NCBI GenBank assembly: GCA_965214025.1
Contig: CBDCAW010000012.1
Span: forward strand, 62,001-126,000
Direction of reading: 5' to 3'
DNA from: Granulosicoccus sp965214025
GTDB lineage: Bacteria; Pseudomonadota; Gammaproteobacteria; Granulosicoccales; Granulosicoccaceae
Length of the DNA stretch: 64,000 nt
Shown: one piece after another, positions 52,836 through 62,088 of the stretch
How positions within the stretch are numbered: position 1 is the first letter of the stretch
Layout: each line of letters opens with the position of its first letter
Notes under the pieces: generated by a model
Told to the model about the DNA's origin: nothing
Database searches by the model: none
Seen by the model: only the letters and a program-made list of their open reading frames with translations
Program-made: the position numbers and the translations under genes

Positions 52836-53232
52836 GGGAACCAAAGTCGTCAGTTGGCTGGGCCGCTATCCAGTTCCAGGAGCGGAGTGCGTGACATACA
52901 GAGCGTTTTCGACAGGTAAGGCATTACAGGAACGAGACGTGCTTGCCGCCAGAGGCTCAGAGGCAAGCGATTGTAAATGCTCCGTTTTGAGCGCCATCGG
53001 CAGCAAGAGAACACCCTCACGATTCGGTATCCTTCACGTTCTGCTGGCGGTCATGTTCCTGTAGCATTGTGTAGCTTGAAATGAATGCTGGGCAAGATGC
53101 GAATTCACAGCATGCCCGAGCCTGCCATATTACCGATGGCCGTGCACATTTCATGGTGGCGGATCGCGCCATGCGCACGCGAAAACCGACGACACCAATA
53201 ACAACACGGATTCGATCCTATGGGCAGAACCC
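52836..53232. other. 397-bp gap between divergent pgi and the glucan synthase
   Basis: It must carry the promoters of two divergent genes. A frame at 52834-53064 has no family resemblance and I reject it. I see no repeats or hairpins of note. Confidence 0.5.
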
Positions 53233-55914
53233 ATGAATAAGGCTTCCTGGACCATCGTCGCCATCGTCGGTGCGCTGCTGCTGTCGATGTGGGCTGTCTT
53301 CAATCGTCCCGATTCCATCCCGGTTTGGCCGACCACCATCAAGGGCACCTCGTTCTCACCGTTTCATCCCGGTCAGTCGCCGAATGAAACCGTGTTTCCA
53401 AGCGATAGCGAGATCCAGAAAGACATTAAGATGCTCGCCGACAAGGTCGGCACGATCCGCACGTATACCGTCGAATCGACACTCGGTCACGTGCCGATGC
53501 TGGCGGCCCCGTATGGCGTCGATGTGACCGTGGGTATCTGGCTTTCGGAAAAGCTGGACGAGAACCGTATAGAGATCGACCGCTTCAAGGCCCTGTTCCC
53601 GAGTTACGGTTCGAACATCTCAGGTGTCGTCGTGGGCAACGAGGCCCTGTTGCGCGGCAACCTCACGGTCGAGGAACTATCGGCCTACATCGATGAGGTG
53701 AAACGGTTCGTCGGTCCCGACATACAGGTAACCACCGCCGAAACCTGGGACATCTGGCTCAAGACGTCGGCACTGGCCGACCATGTCGATTACGTCACCG
53801 TGCACATCCTGCCCTACTGGGAAGGCCTGCCGGTCGATATCGCCGATGAGTACGTGTTCGAGCGGTTCGACAGCATTCGTGCGCGTTATCCGTTCAAAAA
53901 GGTGATGATCGGTGAAACCGGCTGGCCCAGTGAGGGCCGCCAGCGCGGCGGCTCGATACCGTCACTGCAGAATCAGGCTAAGTTCCTCGGCAATTTCCTG
54001 TATGAGGCCAGCCGGCGCGACATGGACTACTTCGTGCTCGAGGCCTTCGATCAGATCTGGAAGACGGCCGAAGGCGCGGTGGGTCGCTATTGGGGAATCT
54101 ACGATGCCGACCGCGTTCCCAAGTTCGCCTTCGGCGGTGACGTGGCACCGGTACCCGAATGGCCCGCCATCGCAGGCTTTTCGCTGGCGTTCGCGATCCT
54201 GATCATGGCGTGCCTGCTGCGCGACAGCGCCGGGCTGTTGCACAAGGGGCGCGGGTTCCTCGTGCTGGTGTCTTACCTGATCGCCACGGTGGTGGTCTGG
54301 CAGGTATTCGACTATTCGAGCAAGTACCTCACCTGGGAGCAGGTACTCGTGGGCATCGCGCTGTTGGTCGGCATCTTCGCCATCAGTATCGTGATCCTGG
54401 CCGAGGCGCATGAGTGGGCGGAATCCATCTGGAACAAGCCCGTGGTTCGCCGCCCCTCGGAAGATGCCGATGAGGCTCGGCGTCAGCCGAAGGTATCGGT
54501 GCACCTGCCCATCTACAACGAGCCGCCCGACATGGTGGTGCAGACGCTGCAGGCGTTGTCCGAAGTGGAGTACGACGATTTCGAAGTCGTCGTGGTCGAC
54601 AATAACACCGACGACCCCGGGATCTGGAAACCGGTACAGCAGTGGTGCGAGGCCCATGCGGATCGCTTTCACTTCCATCATGTCAACCCCCTGCCGGGGT
54701 TCAAGGCCGGTGCCCTGAACTACGCGCTGGCGCATACCGCAGACGATGCCGAGCTGGTGGCCGTCATCGACAGCGACTACATCGTCGAGCCTCACTGGCT
54801 GCGTGAGTGCACCCTGTATTTCGAGGATAAGGAGATCTCGATCGTGCAGGCCCCGCAAGATTACCGCGACGACGAGCGCAACGCGTTCAAGGCGATGATG
54901 TACTGCGAATATGCCGGCTTCTTCGGCATCGGCATGGTCAATCGCGATGCCCGCAACGCGATCATCCAGCACGGCACCATGACGGTGGTGCGCCGCTCGT
55001 CCCTGCAGGAGGTAGACGGCTGGTCGGAGTGGTGCATCACCGAAGATGCCGAACTGGGGCTGCGTATCCTGGCCGCCGGGCACCGGGCGGTCTACATTCC
55101 GCGCTCCTACGGGCGTGGCTTGATGCCCGACAACTTCCTCGACTACAAGAAGCAACGTTTCCGCTGGGCCTATGGCTCGATGCTGATATTGCGCCATCAC
55201 CTGCGCGACTTTCTCGGCTTCGGCGATTCGAAGCTGTCGTCCGGGCAACGCTATCATTTTCTCGCCGGCTGGCTACCCTGGCTGGCCGACGGTCTGTGCC
55301 TGCTGTTCAACCTCGTCGCGCTGGCATTCTCCGTGCTGATGATTGCGCAGCCGGGTTCGTACACGCCACCGGAAATCACACTGACCTTGCTGCCCATCGG
55401 CTTCTTCGCCTTCAAGCTGGTGAAGATGCAGGTGCTGTATCGGTGGCGCATGAAGGCCACCATCAGGCAAAGCCTGGGCGCGGGCCTGGCAGGTCTGGCG
55501 GTGTCGCACACCATCTCGCGCGCCATGCTGGCCGGGCTGAAGACCACGAGTATCGGTTTCTTCCGCACCCCGAAGCAGTCCAGTCGGCACTCGCTGTTCC
55601 GTGCCTTCGGCGATGCCCGGGAGGAACTGTTGCTGGGCATAGCGCTGACGCTGGCAGCGGTGGTCATCGGGTTTCGGGATGATGCCTACCTGCTTGATAC
55701 ACGCCTCTGGATGACACTGCTGATCATTCAGAGCATCCCTTACTACGCTGCGGTCATCGTTTCCCTGATCAGCACCTACGATCGGCTGCCTGCCCGCTTG
55801 ATCAGCCCACGTGCCGGTAGAAGCCTGCTGCAACGGCTGCCCTCGGTGATCACCGAGGTGCCGAAGGAGGACATGCGCAAGGTCGTCGAGACGACCTCTA
55901 CCGTTCGAGACTGA
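53233..55914 (+). CDS. GH17-GT2 beta-1,3-glucan synthase, NdvB-like
   Basis: An 893-residue inner-membrane enzyme. After a signal-anchor helix, residues 30-300 are a periplasmic GH17 domain with catalytic Glu in VVVGNEALLR and in MIGETGWPSEG. Helices at about 315-395 lead to a cytosolic GT2 domain: VHLPIYNEPPDMV, DSDYIVEP, ITEDAELGLR and KQRFRWAYG. More helices follow. This layout is that of Pseudomonas aeruginosa NdvB, which makes cyclic beta-1,3-glucan linked to biofilm tolerance. A phosphoglycerol-transferase-like gene converges on it, overlapping by 17 bp. Confidence 0.9.
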   Translation: MNKASWTIVAIVGALLLSMWAVFNRPDSIPVWPTTIKGTSFSPFHPGQSPNETVFPSDSEIQKDIKMLADKVGTIRTYTVESTLGHVPMLAAPYGVDVTVGIWLSEKLDENRIEIDRFKALFPSYGSNISGVVVGNEALLRGNLTVEELSAYIDEVKRFVGPDIQVTTAETWDIWLKTSALADHVDYVTVHILPYWEGLPVDIADEYVFERFDSIRARYPFKKVMIGETGWPSEGRQRGGSIPSLQNQAKFLGNFLYEASRRDMDYFVLEAFDQIWKTAEGAVGRYWGIYDADRVPKFAFGGDVAPVPEWPAIAGFSLAFAILIMACLLRDSAGLLHKGRGFLVLVSYLIATVVVWQVFDYSSKYLTWEQVLVGIALLVGIFAISIVILAEAHEWAESIWNKPVVRRPSEDADEARRQPKVSVHLPIYNEPPDMVVQTLQALSEVEYDDFEVVVVDNNTDDPGIWKPVQQWCEAHADRFHFHHVNPLPGFKAGALNYALAHTADDAELVAVIDSDYIVEPHWLRECTLYFEDKEISIVQAPQDYRDDERNAFKAMMYCEYAGFFGIGMVNRDARNAIIQHGTMTVVRRSSLQEVDGWSEWCITEDAELGLRILAAGHRAVYIPRSYGRGLMPDNFLDYKKQRFRWAYGSMLILRHHLRDFLGFGDSKLSSGQRYHFLAGWLPWLADGLCLLFNLVALAFSVLMIAQPGSYTPPEITLTLLPIGFFAFKLVKMQVLYRWRMKATIRQSLGAGLAGLAVSHTISRAMLAGLKTTSIGFFRTPKQSSRHSLFRAFGDAREELLLGIALTLAAVVIGFRDDAYLLDTRLWMTLLIIQSIPYYAAVIVSLISTYDRLPARLISPRAGRSLLQRLPSVITEVPKEDMRKVVETTSTVRD

Positions 55915-57679
55915 ACTGATCGCCCGAGAAGATGTCCGCGCTGAGTTGCTTGGTACGTGTCATCCAGTCACTGCTCTGACGGCAGTCGGCATCTTCCGCG
56001 TTTTCCGGCCTGCACACCACCCGATTGCCGGCCTCGTCGATGGCATAGTGAATGCCGTACACGGGCCGGACGGTCTCTTCCGGCGGATTTTCCGTCCAGT
56101 CCAGGATGCCACCGGACGACGCCCCCAGTAATTCGAGAATCTTCGAAGGCAGGCGGTACAGTGGGAACTTGCCGAGCTTCAGGGGTCCGCGCTCGCCATC
56201 GATCACCACCAACGGGGTGGACACCAGGAAGTCGAGCATGTCGCCGGTGAATTCGTTTCTATCCTTCGGTAGCGACTTGAACTCGTCGAAGATCTGGTAG
56301 TTCGGGCCGAGATAAGGCAAGTGGTCACCGAACAGCACGATCAGCGCATCAGGATCGTCCTTGCGCAGGTCAGCGAGCATCGCGCTGAGGTCGCGCGACT
56401 TGTAGTACACATGATTCAGGTAACCGGTCAGCAAGCCCTCGTCACGACCCGCCTCGATCACCTCCGGGTAGTCTTTCGTGGCCGGATACGGCAGATGCCC
56501 GTAGATCGTGACCATGTAGTTGAGCACCGGGCCCTCGGGCAGCTCGGCAAGCTTGTCGAAGGCCTGTTCGTAATAGCTGTGGTCGAGCAGGAAGTTCTCC
56601 GCCGAGTCGCTCATGTCGAAGTCGTTCTTGCTCCAGTATTCGTCGAAACCGGCCAGGCTGTAGGCCTGGGTGCGGTTCCAGAAACCGGCCACGTTCGGAT
56701 GAGACGCCACCGTGGTGTAGCCGGCCTCTTTCAAGACGGCGGGCAGGCACGCTGCCCGACGACGGAACCATCCTTCGAAGAACACGGCGTTTTCGGTCAC
56801 CGGGAAACCGCACAGCACCTCGAACTCCGCGTTCGCCGTGTAGCCGCCGAACACGGGCGACAGCGCGATGGAGTTGCCGGACTCTTCCCACAGGGCGCGA
56901 AACGCAGCGTCCCAGGGATCGTCGGGTACCCATTCGTCTCCAAGGCTCGTCGGGTCGAAGAAGGTTTCGAGCAGGATGAGATGGACGTTGCGCGGTTCCA
57001 ACCCGGTCACATCGGCCTTGGCCGGCGGTAGATCGGTAACGATGGGGCGGATGTCGGCCGCTTTCGGCATCTTGCCGACCTTGTCGATCGTGCGTACCGA
57101 CTCCTGGTAGAGATGCAGCGCCAGGCCTCGCAGTTGAAAATTCTCCGGTTGGTTCCACACCGAATTGCCGAAACGCTCATCGAGCGCCAGACGCAGGGGG
57201 CCACTGTAAGTGGCGCTGGCGAAGGCGAAGCCACCGAGCGCCAGCAGCACCAACCAGGTGGTGACGCGGCGCCAGCGCACCAGAGCCAGCAGCAGCAGTG
57301 CCGGTATCGCGACGATGGCGATCATGACCCACAGCTTCCAGCCCTCCCAGAGCAGAAACAGGTTGCGCACATTGACGAAATCGTCCGGGCTCATCGGCGT
57401 GCCCAGCACCACCAGCTTGCCGGCGTTCGCCAGCTGGAAACCCGTGATCAGGACGCCGGCCAGTATCAGGGTTCGCCCGACGCTCGCAGTCAGCGCGAGG
57501 CACAGCAGGCTGAGGGCCAGGTTGCCCAGAAAATCGCGATGCCAGTAGCCGGCGATCTGCGGGACTTCGAACCACTGCTCGAGTACCAGACGCAGGGCCA
57601 GCGTCAGCGCCAGTGTGGCAAGCACCACCAGAAACAACGACGTCAGTACCCTTGACCAGCGAGATTGGCCTGCAGCCAT
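55898..57679 (-). CDS. LTA-synthase-like phosphoglycerol transferase
   Basis: A 593-residue protein with about five N-terminal helices (to residue 155) and a large periplasmic sulfatase-like domain. The nucleophile region is LILLETFFDPTSL, then SPVFGGYTANAEFEVLCGFP, and ALIVLFGDHLPYLG is the metal site. Relatives include LtaS and OpgB, which transfer phosphoglycerol. Beside an NdvB-like gene, the probable acceptor is the periplasmic glucan. P. aeruginosa NdvB glucans are known to be glycerol-phosphorylated, which fits, but the link here is inference. Confidence 0.85.
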   Translation of the reverse strand: MAAGQSRWSRVLTSLFLVVLATLALTLALRLVLEQWFEVPQIAGYWHRDFLGNLALSLLCLALTASVGRTLILAGVLITGFQLANAGKLVVLGTPMSPDDFVNVRNLFLLWEGWKLWVMIAIVAIPALLLLALVRWRRVTTWLVLLALGGFAFASATYSGPLRLALDERFGNSVWNQPENFQLRGLALHLYQESVRTIDKVGKMPKAADIRPIVTDLPPAKADVTGLEPRNVHLILLETFFDPTSLGDEWVPDDPWDAAFRALWEESGNSIALSPVFGGYTANAEFEVLCGFPVTENAVFFEGWFRRRAACLPAVLKEAGYTTVASHPNVAGFWNRTQAYSLAGFDEYWSKNDFDMSDSAENFLLDHSYYEQAFDKLAELPEGPVLNYMVTIYGHLPYPATKDYPEVIEAGRDEGLLTGYLNHVYYKSRDLSAMLADLRKDDPDALIVLFGDHLPYLGPNYQIFDEFKSLPKDRNEFTGDMLDFLVSTPLVVIDGERGPLKLGKFPLYRLPSKILELLGASSGGILDWTENPPEETVRPVYGIHYAIDEAGNRVVCRPENAEDADCRQSSDWMTRTKQLSADIFSGDQFSLER

Positions 57680-57988
57680 GATGATTGTCTATCCAGCGCC
57701 CCGTGGGGGGCCGTCCGTGGCCGGAAGCAAGCCGGCAAATGGGTCAGCCAAGGCTCGACCCGGGCACCTGCGGCAGATGCACAGGCTGAAACATGTAGCT
57801 AGCTCATTTTACGGCAAGCACAAGCCGGCGGCGTAACCGTTCGGTACAGAGTCTCGATGGAACGGCTTGTACTACGGGTGCTTTCCCCATGGCAATGACG
57901 GGGTCGGTGAGCGCCGCCAGAGGTTCTCGGAACGGCGCCATTGCAAGACAGATGCCATTTCAGACAGGAGTCACCGGCGGATATGGCT
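57680..57988. other. 309-bp gap upstream of the phosphoglycerol transferase
   Basis: Carries the promoter side of the minus-strand transferase gene and the end region of the next gene upstream. I found no gene, tRNA or strong repeat in it. Confidence 0.5.
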
Positions 57989-58906
57989 TCAGAACAGGTC
58001 GAACTCGAGGTAGAGAGCAGTTTCCGAATCACGCTTCGCACTGCGTACCTTGCGTGAATTTGGCGAGTCGTGGTTGCTGCGCATCGAATATTTCAGCCGC
58101 AAGGCGATGTTGCGCGTGATCTTGTAACGCCAGCCCAGCTTGAGCTGGGTGTACCGCGAGTCACTGCCGAAATCCGCATCCAGCTCCACACTCATCCGCG
58201 TCTTCTCGCTCAGGTCCCGAGTGAACATGAGGCCGACGTAACCGATCTTCTCGATCGATGCTTCCGACCCGATCACCTGCAGACGCCGCGAACCGGCTCC
58301 GACCTCGGCCGCCAGCAGATCATCCTTGCTGTTCCACAGACGATGGCCGAAACCGCCGATGCGCCGGGATGCCGCTTCCAGCCCCTCAGGCTCGTTCTGT
58401 TCGTAGTCCAGGATCAGCATGGTGTAGGAGTTGCCATAGAAGAACCATTGCGGGTTGAAGCCGATATAGCGGCGATCGGCCGTGCGAGTCTTGACCTTCT
58501 GGTAGCGCGGCGCTCCGCGCTCATCCACCAGCGCCTCCCCATCGGTGTCGAGCTGCTTGATACGCACGTCGGACGACACTCGCAGCAGCTCCATGTCCAG
58601 CTGGTTCTCGAAATGCTCGCTGCGGTAATCGACCTGACCCGCCAACAGCATCTGCCGGCTGTCGGATCCACCGTTGATCGAATGAGCACCCAGCTTCGCC
58701 GTGCCCTGCCAGCCCAGAGCCAGCGGCTTGCTGGGTGAAAAGGCATGGACCTGCGGCAGGTTCGATGCAAGAGTGGCCAGCAACAATACGCACCGCAGGT
58801 GCGGTAGGCAGGATGCCCGCGTAGCCCGAGACAGACCGTCAGGCACTCGTCCTGTCGCACAGGCTGCCGCTGACACGCTCGCGCTGTTGAACATGGTCAC
58901 CGACAC
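57989..58906 (-). CDS. DUF481-like outer-membrane beta-barrel protein
   Basis: A 305-residue exported protein with alternating beta strands after residue 60 (WQGTAKLGAHSINGGSDSRQ, RRYIGFNPQWFFYGNSYTM, LKLGWRYKITRNIALRLKYSM) and a C-terminal Phe in YLEFDLF, the typical end of barrel proteins. The pattern is that of DUF481 (YdiY-like) proteins of unknown role. The true start is unclear: the first 30 or so residues are unusual and a hydrophobic signal follows at about 38-55 (LRCVLLLATLASNLPQVHA). It may start further in. Confidence 0.75.
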   Translation of the reverse strand: MSVTMFNSASVSAAACATGRVPDGLSRATRASCLPHLRCVLLLATLASNLPQVHAFSPSKPLALGWQGTAKLGAHSINGGSDSRQMLLAGQVDYRSEHFENQLDMELLRVSSDVRIKQLDTDGEALVDERGAPRYQKVKTRTADRRYIGFNPQWFFYGNSYTMLILDYEQNEPEGLEAASRRIGGFGHRLWNSKDDLLAAEVGAGSRRLQVIGSEASIEKIGYVGLMFTRDLSEKTRMSVELDADFGSDSRYTQLKLGWRYKITRNIALRLKYSMRSNHDSPNSRKVRSAKRDSETALYLEFDLF

Positions 58907-58917
58907 GAATCAGAGCA

Positions 58918-59922
58918 CTAGAACGCGCGGGTATCTTCACGCTGGCCCTGCTGTCGACGCCACCAGCCTTTCAGCCAGAACATCGTGGCCAGCCCCGTCA
59001 GTGCGAACAGCGCTCGGGGTACCCAGGAACTCTCGGCGGGCGGCGCAGGTGTTACCGCATCGCCCTGATCAAGCCTTGCCACCTGTGTCCAGGCCCGGGA
59101 GGCCAGCCCTACGGGCCTGATCGACTGCATGGCGTACCGACCGGTACGGTCGATCCCGCGGTGAGAGCCGAACAGCAGCGTCTCCTCGCTCTGCTGCGAA
59201 AGACCGTCGTAGATACTGATATCCAATGGACCGAGGGCGCTCTGCTCGACACCCGACAGCAAGCGGGACGTATCGATCACCGCATAGACCCAACCTCGAT
59301 GGTGCAGCCGCCGGCTGCCGCGCGATGGTCCCACCGTCACATCGTCGTAGACCGGCTTGAACAGCATCACCGCAGGCTTCCCCGCACCGGACTTGCGATC
59401 CGTGTCGCCCTGCCCGGTCGCTACACCGAGCGGAACCACCGGACTCAACGCCAGGGAGTCGAAATCGCGAGAATAGGCAAGCGGGCGCTCAAGCGTCGCC
59501 AGCGTCGGGTGGCCTGGCACGACAGGGGCGCTCTCGGGCTGCGCGTCAGGCTCGAACTCTCGCGTTCGCAATCTGCCGGTGGCATCGAGCGTCATGTAGC
59601 CCAGGCGCGTGACGGCTGGAAAGCGTTCTCGCAGCGGGTGTTCGGCCAGAGCTTCGACGAAGCGCACGTCGGTACCCGAACCGAGATGATTGAACTGCAA
59701 GGCCAGTTCACCGAGCAGTCGATCGTGCTCGGCAACCCGATCTTGAATCATCGTCGTGGCTTCCCTGACGACCCCCTCGAAGCGTACCTGGAGCAACCGG
59801 TCACGGGTATCGACATCGCTGTCGGCCAGCGATGCCAACAATGCGAGCAGCCCGAAACCGGTAGCGATCAAACCCAACCGCGACCAATGGCGGTAATGCG
59901 TCGACAACATTGAAGGTGGCAT
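58918..59922 (-). CDS. CHASE-domain membrane sensor without output domain
   Basis: A 334-residue protein with one helix near the N terminus (LIATGFGLLALLASLA), a periplasmic CHASE-like domain (residues 40-270; VREATTMIQDRVAEHDRLLGELA, ERFPAVTRLGYM) and a C-terminal helix (ALFALTGLATMFWLKGW) followed by a short basic tail. CHASE domains normally feed kinase, GGDEF or cyclase modules; none is here. It may signal to a separate partner through its helices, or be a truncated receptor. The ATG at 59922 is a choice among several. A REC-HDOD gene starts divergently 318 bp away. Confidence 0.72.
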   Translation of the reverse strand: MPPSMLSTHYRHWSRLGLIATGFGLLALLASLADSDVDTRDRLLQVRFEGVVREATTMIQDRVAEHDRLLGELALQFNHLGSGTDVRFVEALAEHPLRERFPAVTRLGYMTLDATGRLRTREFEPDAQPESAPVVPGHPTLATLERPLAYSRDFDSLALSPVVPLGVATGQGDTDRKSGAGKPAVMLFKPVYDDVTVGPSRGSRRLHHRGWVYAVIDTSRLLSGVEQSALGPLDISIYDGLSQQSEETLLFGSHRGIDRTGRYAMQSIRPVGLASRAWTQVARLDQGDAVTPAPPAESSWVPRALFALTGLATMFWLKGWWRRQQGQREDTRAF

Positions 59923-60240
59923 CCTGGCTTCCCCGACTGTGGCTGGGCAATGGTCCGAGAGAGCCGCGCATGCGCGACCGCGACGCGCTTCGGATCTCAC
60001 GGGCTGGTCTGTCAGAAAGCTATCGGCCGATTCGCGGAAGTCGTGAGCCTGTGAACAGCCGCGCCGAAGGCATCCTCAATCTTTTCCGCCAGGGCTCGCT
60101 ACAGAGGCAAGTGGTACACGATGCCGCGTCGACCGGCCGACCGGCTCCGTCGGCGTCGGTATGACGTGATTCGCGCCGATGCGAGCCGCGCCTCAGGGCC
60201 TGTCATCCATCAGCCCACAGGCGCCGTCGAGTCTGAAAAA
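59923..60240. other. 318-bp divergent promoter gap
   Basis: Lies between the CHASE-sensor gene and the REC-HDOD gene, which point away from each other. No supported gene or repeat. Confidence 0.5.
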
Positions 60241-61416
60241 ATGACCAGACCTCATATACTTTTCGTCGACGATGATCCAGGCGTCCTGCATGCGCTGCAG
60301 CAGGCGCTGAAGTCTGACGTCGATCGGTGGTGCATGGCGTTCGTCGATTCCGGCCAGGCCGCCCTGGACGCTTTCAGCAGTCGCACGGTGGACGTCGTCG
60401 TCTGCGATCTGCGGATGCCCGGCGTCGACGGTGCTACCGTGCTCTCACAGGTGCGCAGGCACTATCCGAGTACCGTACGTATCGTGCTTTCCGGGCATAC
60501 CGAAGACGAACTTACCCTGGAAAGCCTGCACGCCACCCATCGCTTCCTGGCAAAGCCCGTACAGGTCGGCGAGATCAGGGAGGCCATCGAACGCTCGCTG
60601 GTACTGCGTGAGTCATTGCGCAACAAGGCACTGGTCAAGGCGATGACCGGTCTCGACTCGGTACCGGCGCTGCCGCAGATATACGACGAGCTGATGACAG
60701 CGCTGGCGGGCAGGAATACGACGTCCGCAGACATAGGCGAGATCATCGAACAGGATATCGGTCTGTCGGCAACCATACTCAAGCTGGTGAATTCCTCGTT
60801 CTATGGCCTGTTCCGGCATGTAGGTTCACCCGCCCAGGCCGCAGGCCTGCTGGGGATGGACGTGATCAAGAACATCGCGCTGACCGAAAAGCTGTTCTCA
60901 CAGTTCGAAGGCGAGAACATCGACATCGCCTACTTCGTCGACCTCAACCTGCAGTCGAACTTCAGTGGCCTGCTGGCCGCACGCTTTGCGCGCATCGCAC
61001 GAATCTCGAGGCGCACCGGTGACCATTGCCAGATCGCCGGTCTGTTGTCGCGTCTCGGCGATCTGCTGATCAGTGCCAAGCTCGACAAGCATCCGCTGGT
61101 CACGGACGGCACCCTTGGCAGCGACCTGATCGGTGGCTACATCCTGGGGTTGTGGAACATGACAGATCCGATCGTCGATGCGGTGACCTACCAGCACTGC
61201 AAGCCTCCATTCGCGACGAACGGGGTGACGCCGACCCATGTGCTGCACGCGATTCGCCACCTTCAGCAGCATCTGGTGCCCGGCCAACCACCGGAACCTG
61301 CGCTGCGCGAAGAGCTGGAAGCGTATCTTGCCTCCTTCCTGCCACCGCCATGCGCAACCGACTGGCTGGATACCTACACCGGCTGGCTGAACGACAGGAC
61401 TGCCCGGGCAGCCTGA
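60241..61416 (+). CDS. Response regulator with REC and HDOD domains
   Basis: A 391-residue cytosolic regulator. REC domain at residues 4-120: FVDDDPGV, phospho-acceptor Asp in VVVCDLRMPGVDG, SGHT and FLAKPV. From about residue 135 an HDOD domain follows (LPQIYDELMTAL, DIGEIIEQDIGLSATILKLVNSSFYG, GMDVIKNIAL), the degenerate HD type without metal residues. Such proteins act in c-di-GMP, motility or stress control. No cognate kinase is adjacent. Confidence 0.92.
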   Translation: MTRPHILFVDDDPGVLHALQQALKSDVDRWCMAFVDSGQAALDAFSSRTVDVVVCDLRMPGVDGATVLSQVRRHYPSTVRIVLSGHTEDELTLESLHATHRFLAKPVQVGEIREAIERSLVLRESLRNKALVKAMTGLDSVPALPQIYDELMTALAGRNTTSADIGEIIEQDIGLSATILKLVNSSFYGLFRHVGSPAQAAGLLGMDVIKNIALTEKLFSQFEGENIDIAYFVDLNLQSNFSGLLAARFARIARISRRTGDHCQIAGLLSRLGDLLISAKLDKHPLVTDGTLGSDLIGGYILGLWNMTDPIVDAVTYQHCKPPFATNGVTPTHVLHAIRHLQQHLVPGQPPEPALREELEAYLASFLPPPCATDWLDTYTGWLNDRTARAA

Positions 61417-61970
61417 GAATCGAGCTTCCGCAACATTCGCACATTGCGCAGCGGAATCTGTTCAGGCTGCGGATAATGCGCAAGCGCCTGTGTGACCGTC
61501 GCCTCCTGCAACAGGTGCAGGGCCGGGTACGGCGAGCGATTCGTGTAGTTCGCCAGATCATCGACCGGAGCGTCGGCGAAACGGTAGAGCGGATGAAAGC
61601 TCGCCAACTGAACCTTGCCTTCGAATCCCATGTCTTCGAGCAGCCCCTCACCCAGCGCCAGCAGATCGAGATAGTCGTCGAAATCATCGAAGCCGCGCGG
61701 CAGTACCAGCAAGGTGGTGGCCTCGGTGGCGATACCCGTGCCAGCTTCCGATTCCGCACGCGCGACCAGACCGGCGGCGACATCGACCAGTTGCCGCAAC
61801 ACCTCGGCGATCGTTGACGAATCCGCCAGCTCGACGGCCAGCGCCCCGTTACGCCGCACGCGGCCGGCGAACGGGCACAGGTTCAGCCCGACCACGACCT
61901 CGTCGATCCAGCGATGCATGGCCTGGACGATGGCATCCGATGGAATTGGCGGGTTGTCGGAAAGGCTCAT
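61374..61970 (-). CDS. DUF1415 family protein
   Basis: A 198-residue cytosolic protein of the DUF1415 family: MHRWIDEVVVGLNLCPFAG, TTLLVLPRGFDDFDDYL, QLASFHPLYRFADAP and YTNRSPYPALHLLQE. The family is common in proteobacteria but has no assigned function. The ATG at 61970 matches the family start. It overlaps the convergent REC-HDOD gene by 43 bp at its 3' end and is divergent from dapC. Confidence 0.9.
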   Translation of the reverse strand: MSLSDNPPIPSDAIVQAMHRWIDEVVVGLNLCPFAGRVRRNGALAVELADSSTIAEVLRQLVDVAAGLVARAESEAGTGIATEATTLLVLPRGFDDFDDYLDLLALGEGLLEDMGFEGKVQLASFHPLYRFADAPVDDLANYTNRSPYPALHLLQEATVTQALAHYPQPEQIPLRNVRMLRKLDSQAARAVLSFSQPV

Positions 61971-62088
61971 CCGGGTCGGCTCCGCCAGGCGCGGGGCACG
62001 AGAAGCGCGGACCGCTGATGATGGGTAGTCATTGTTGCATGTTGCGTTGCCGTATACTCGGCGGCCCGCCCCCTTACCTGTCGCCTGC

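Noticed and set aside
53962..55257. A 431-codon minus-strand frame inside the glucan synthase gene
   Set aside because: Antisense shadow of the GT2 domain, His/Asp/Gly-rich with no motif.
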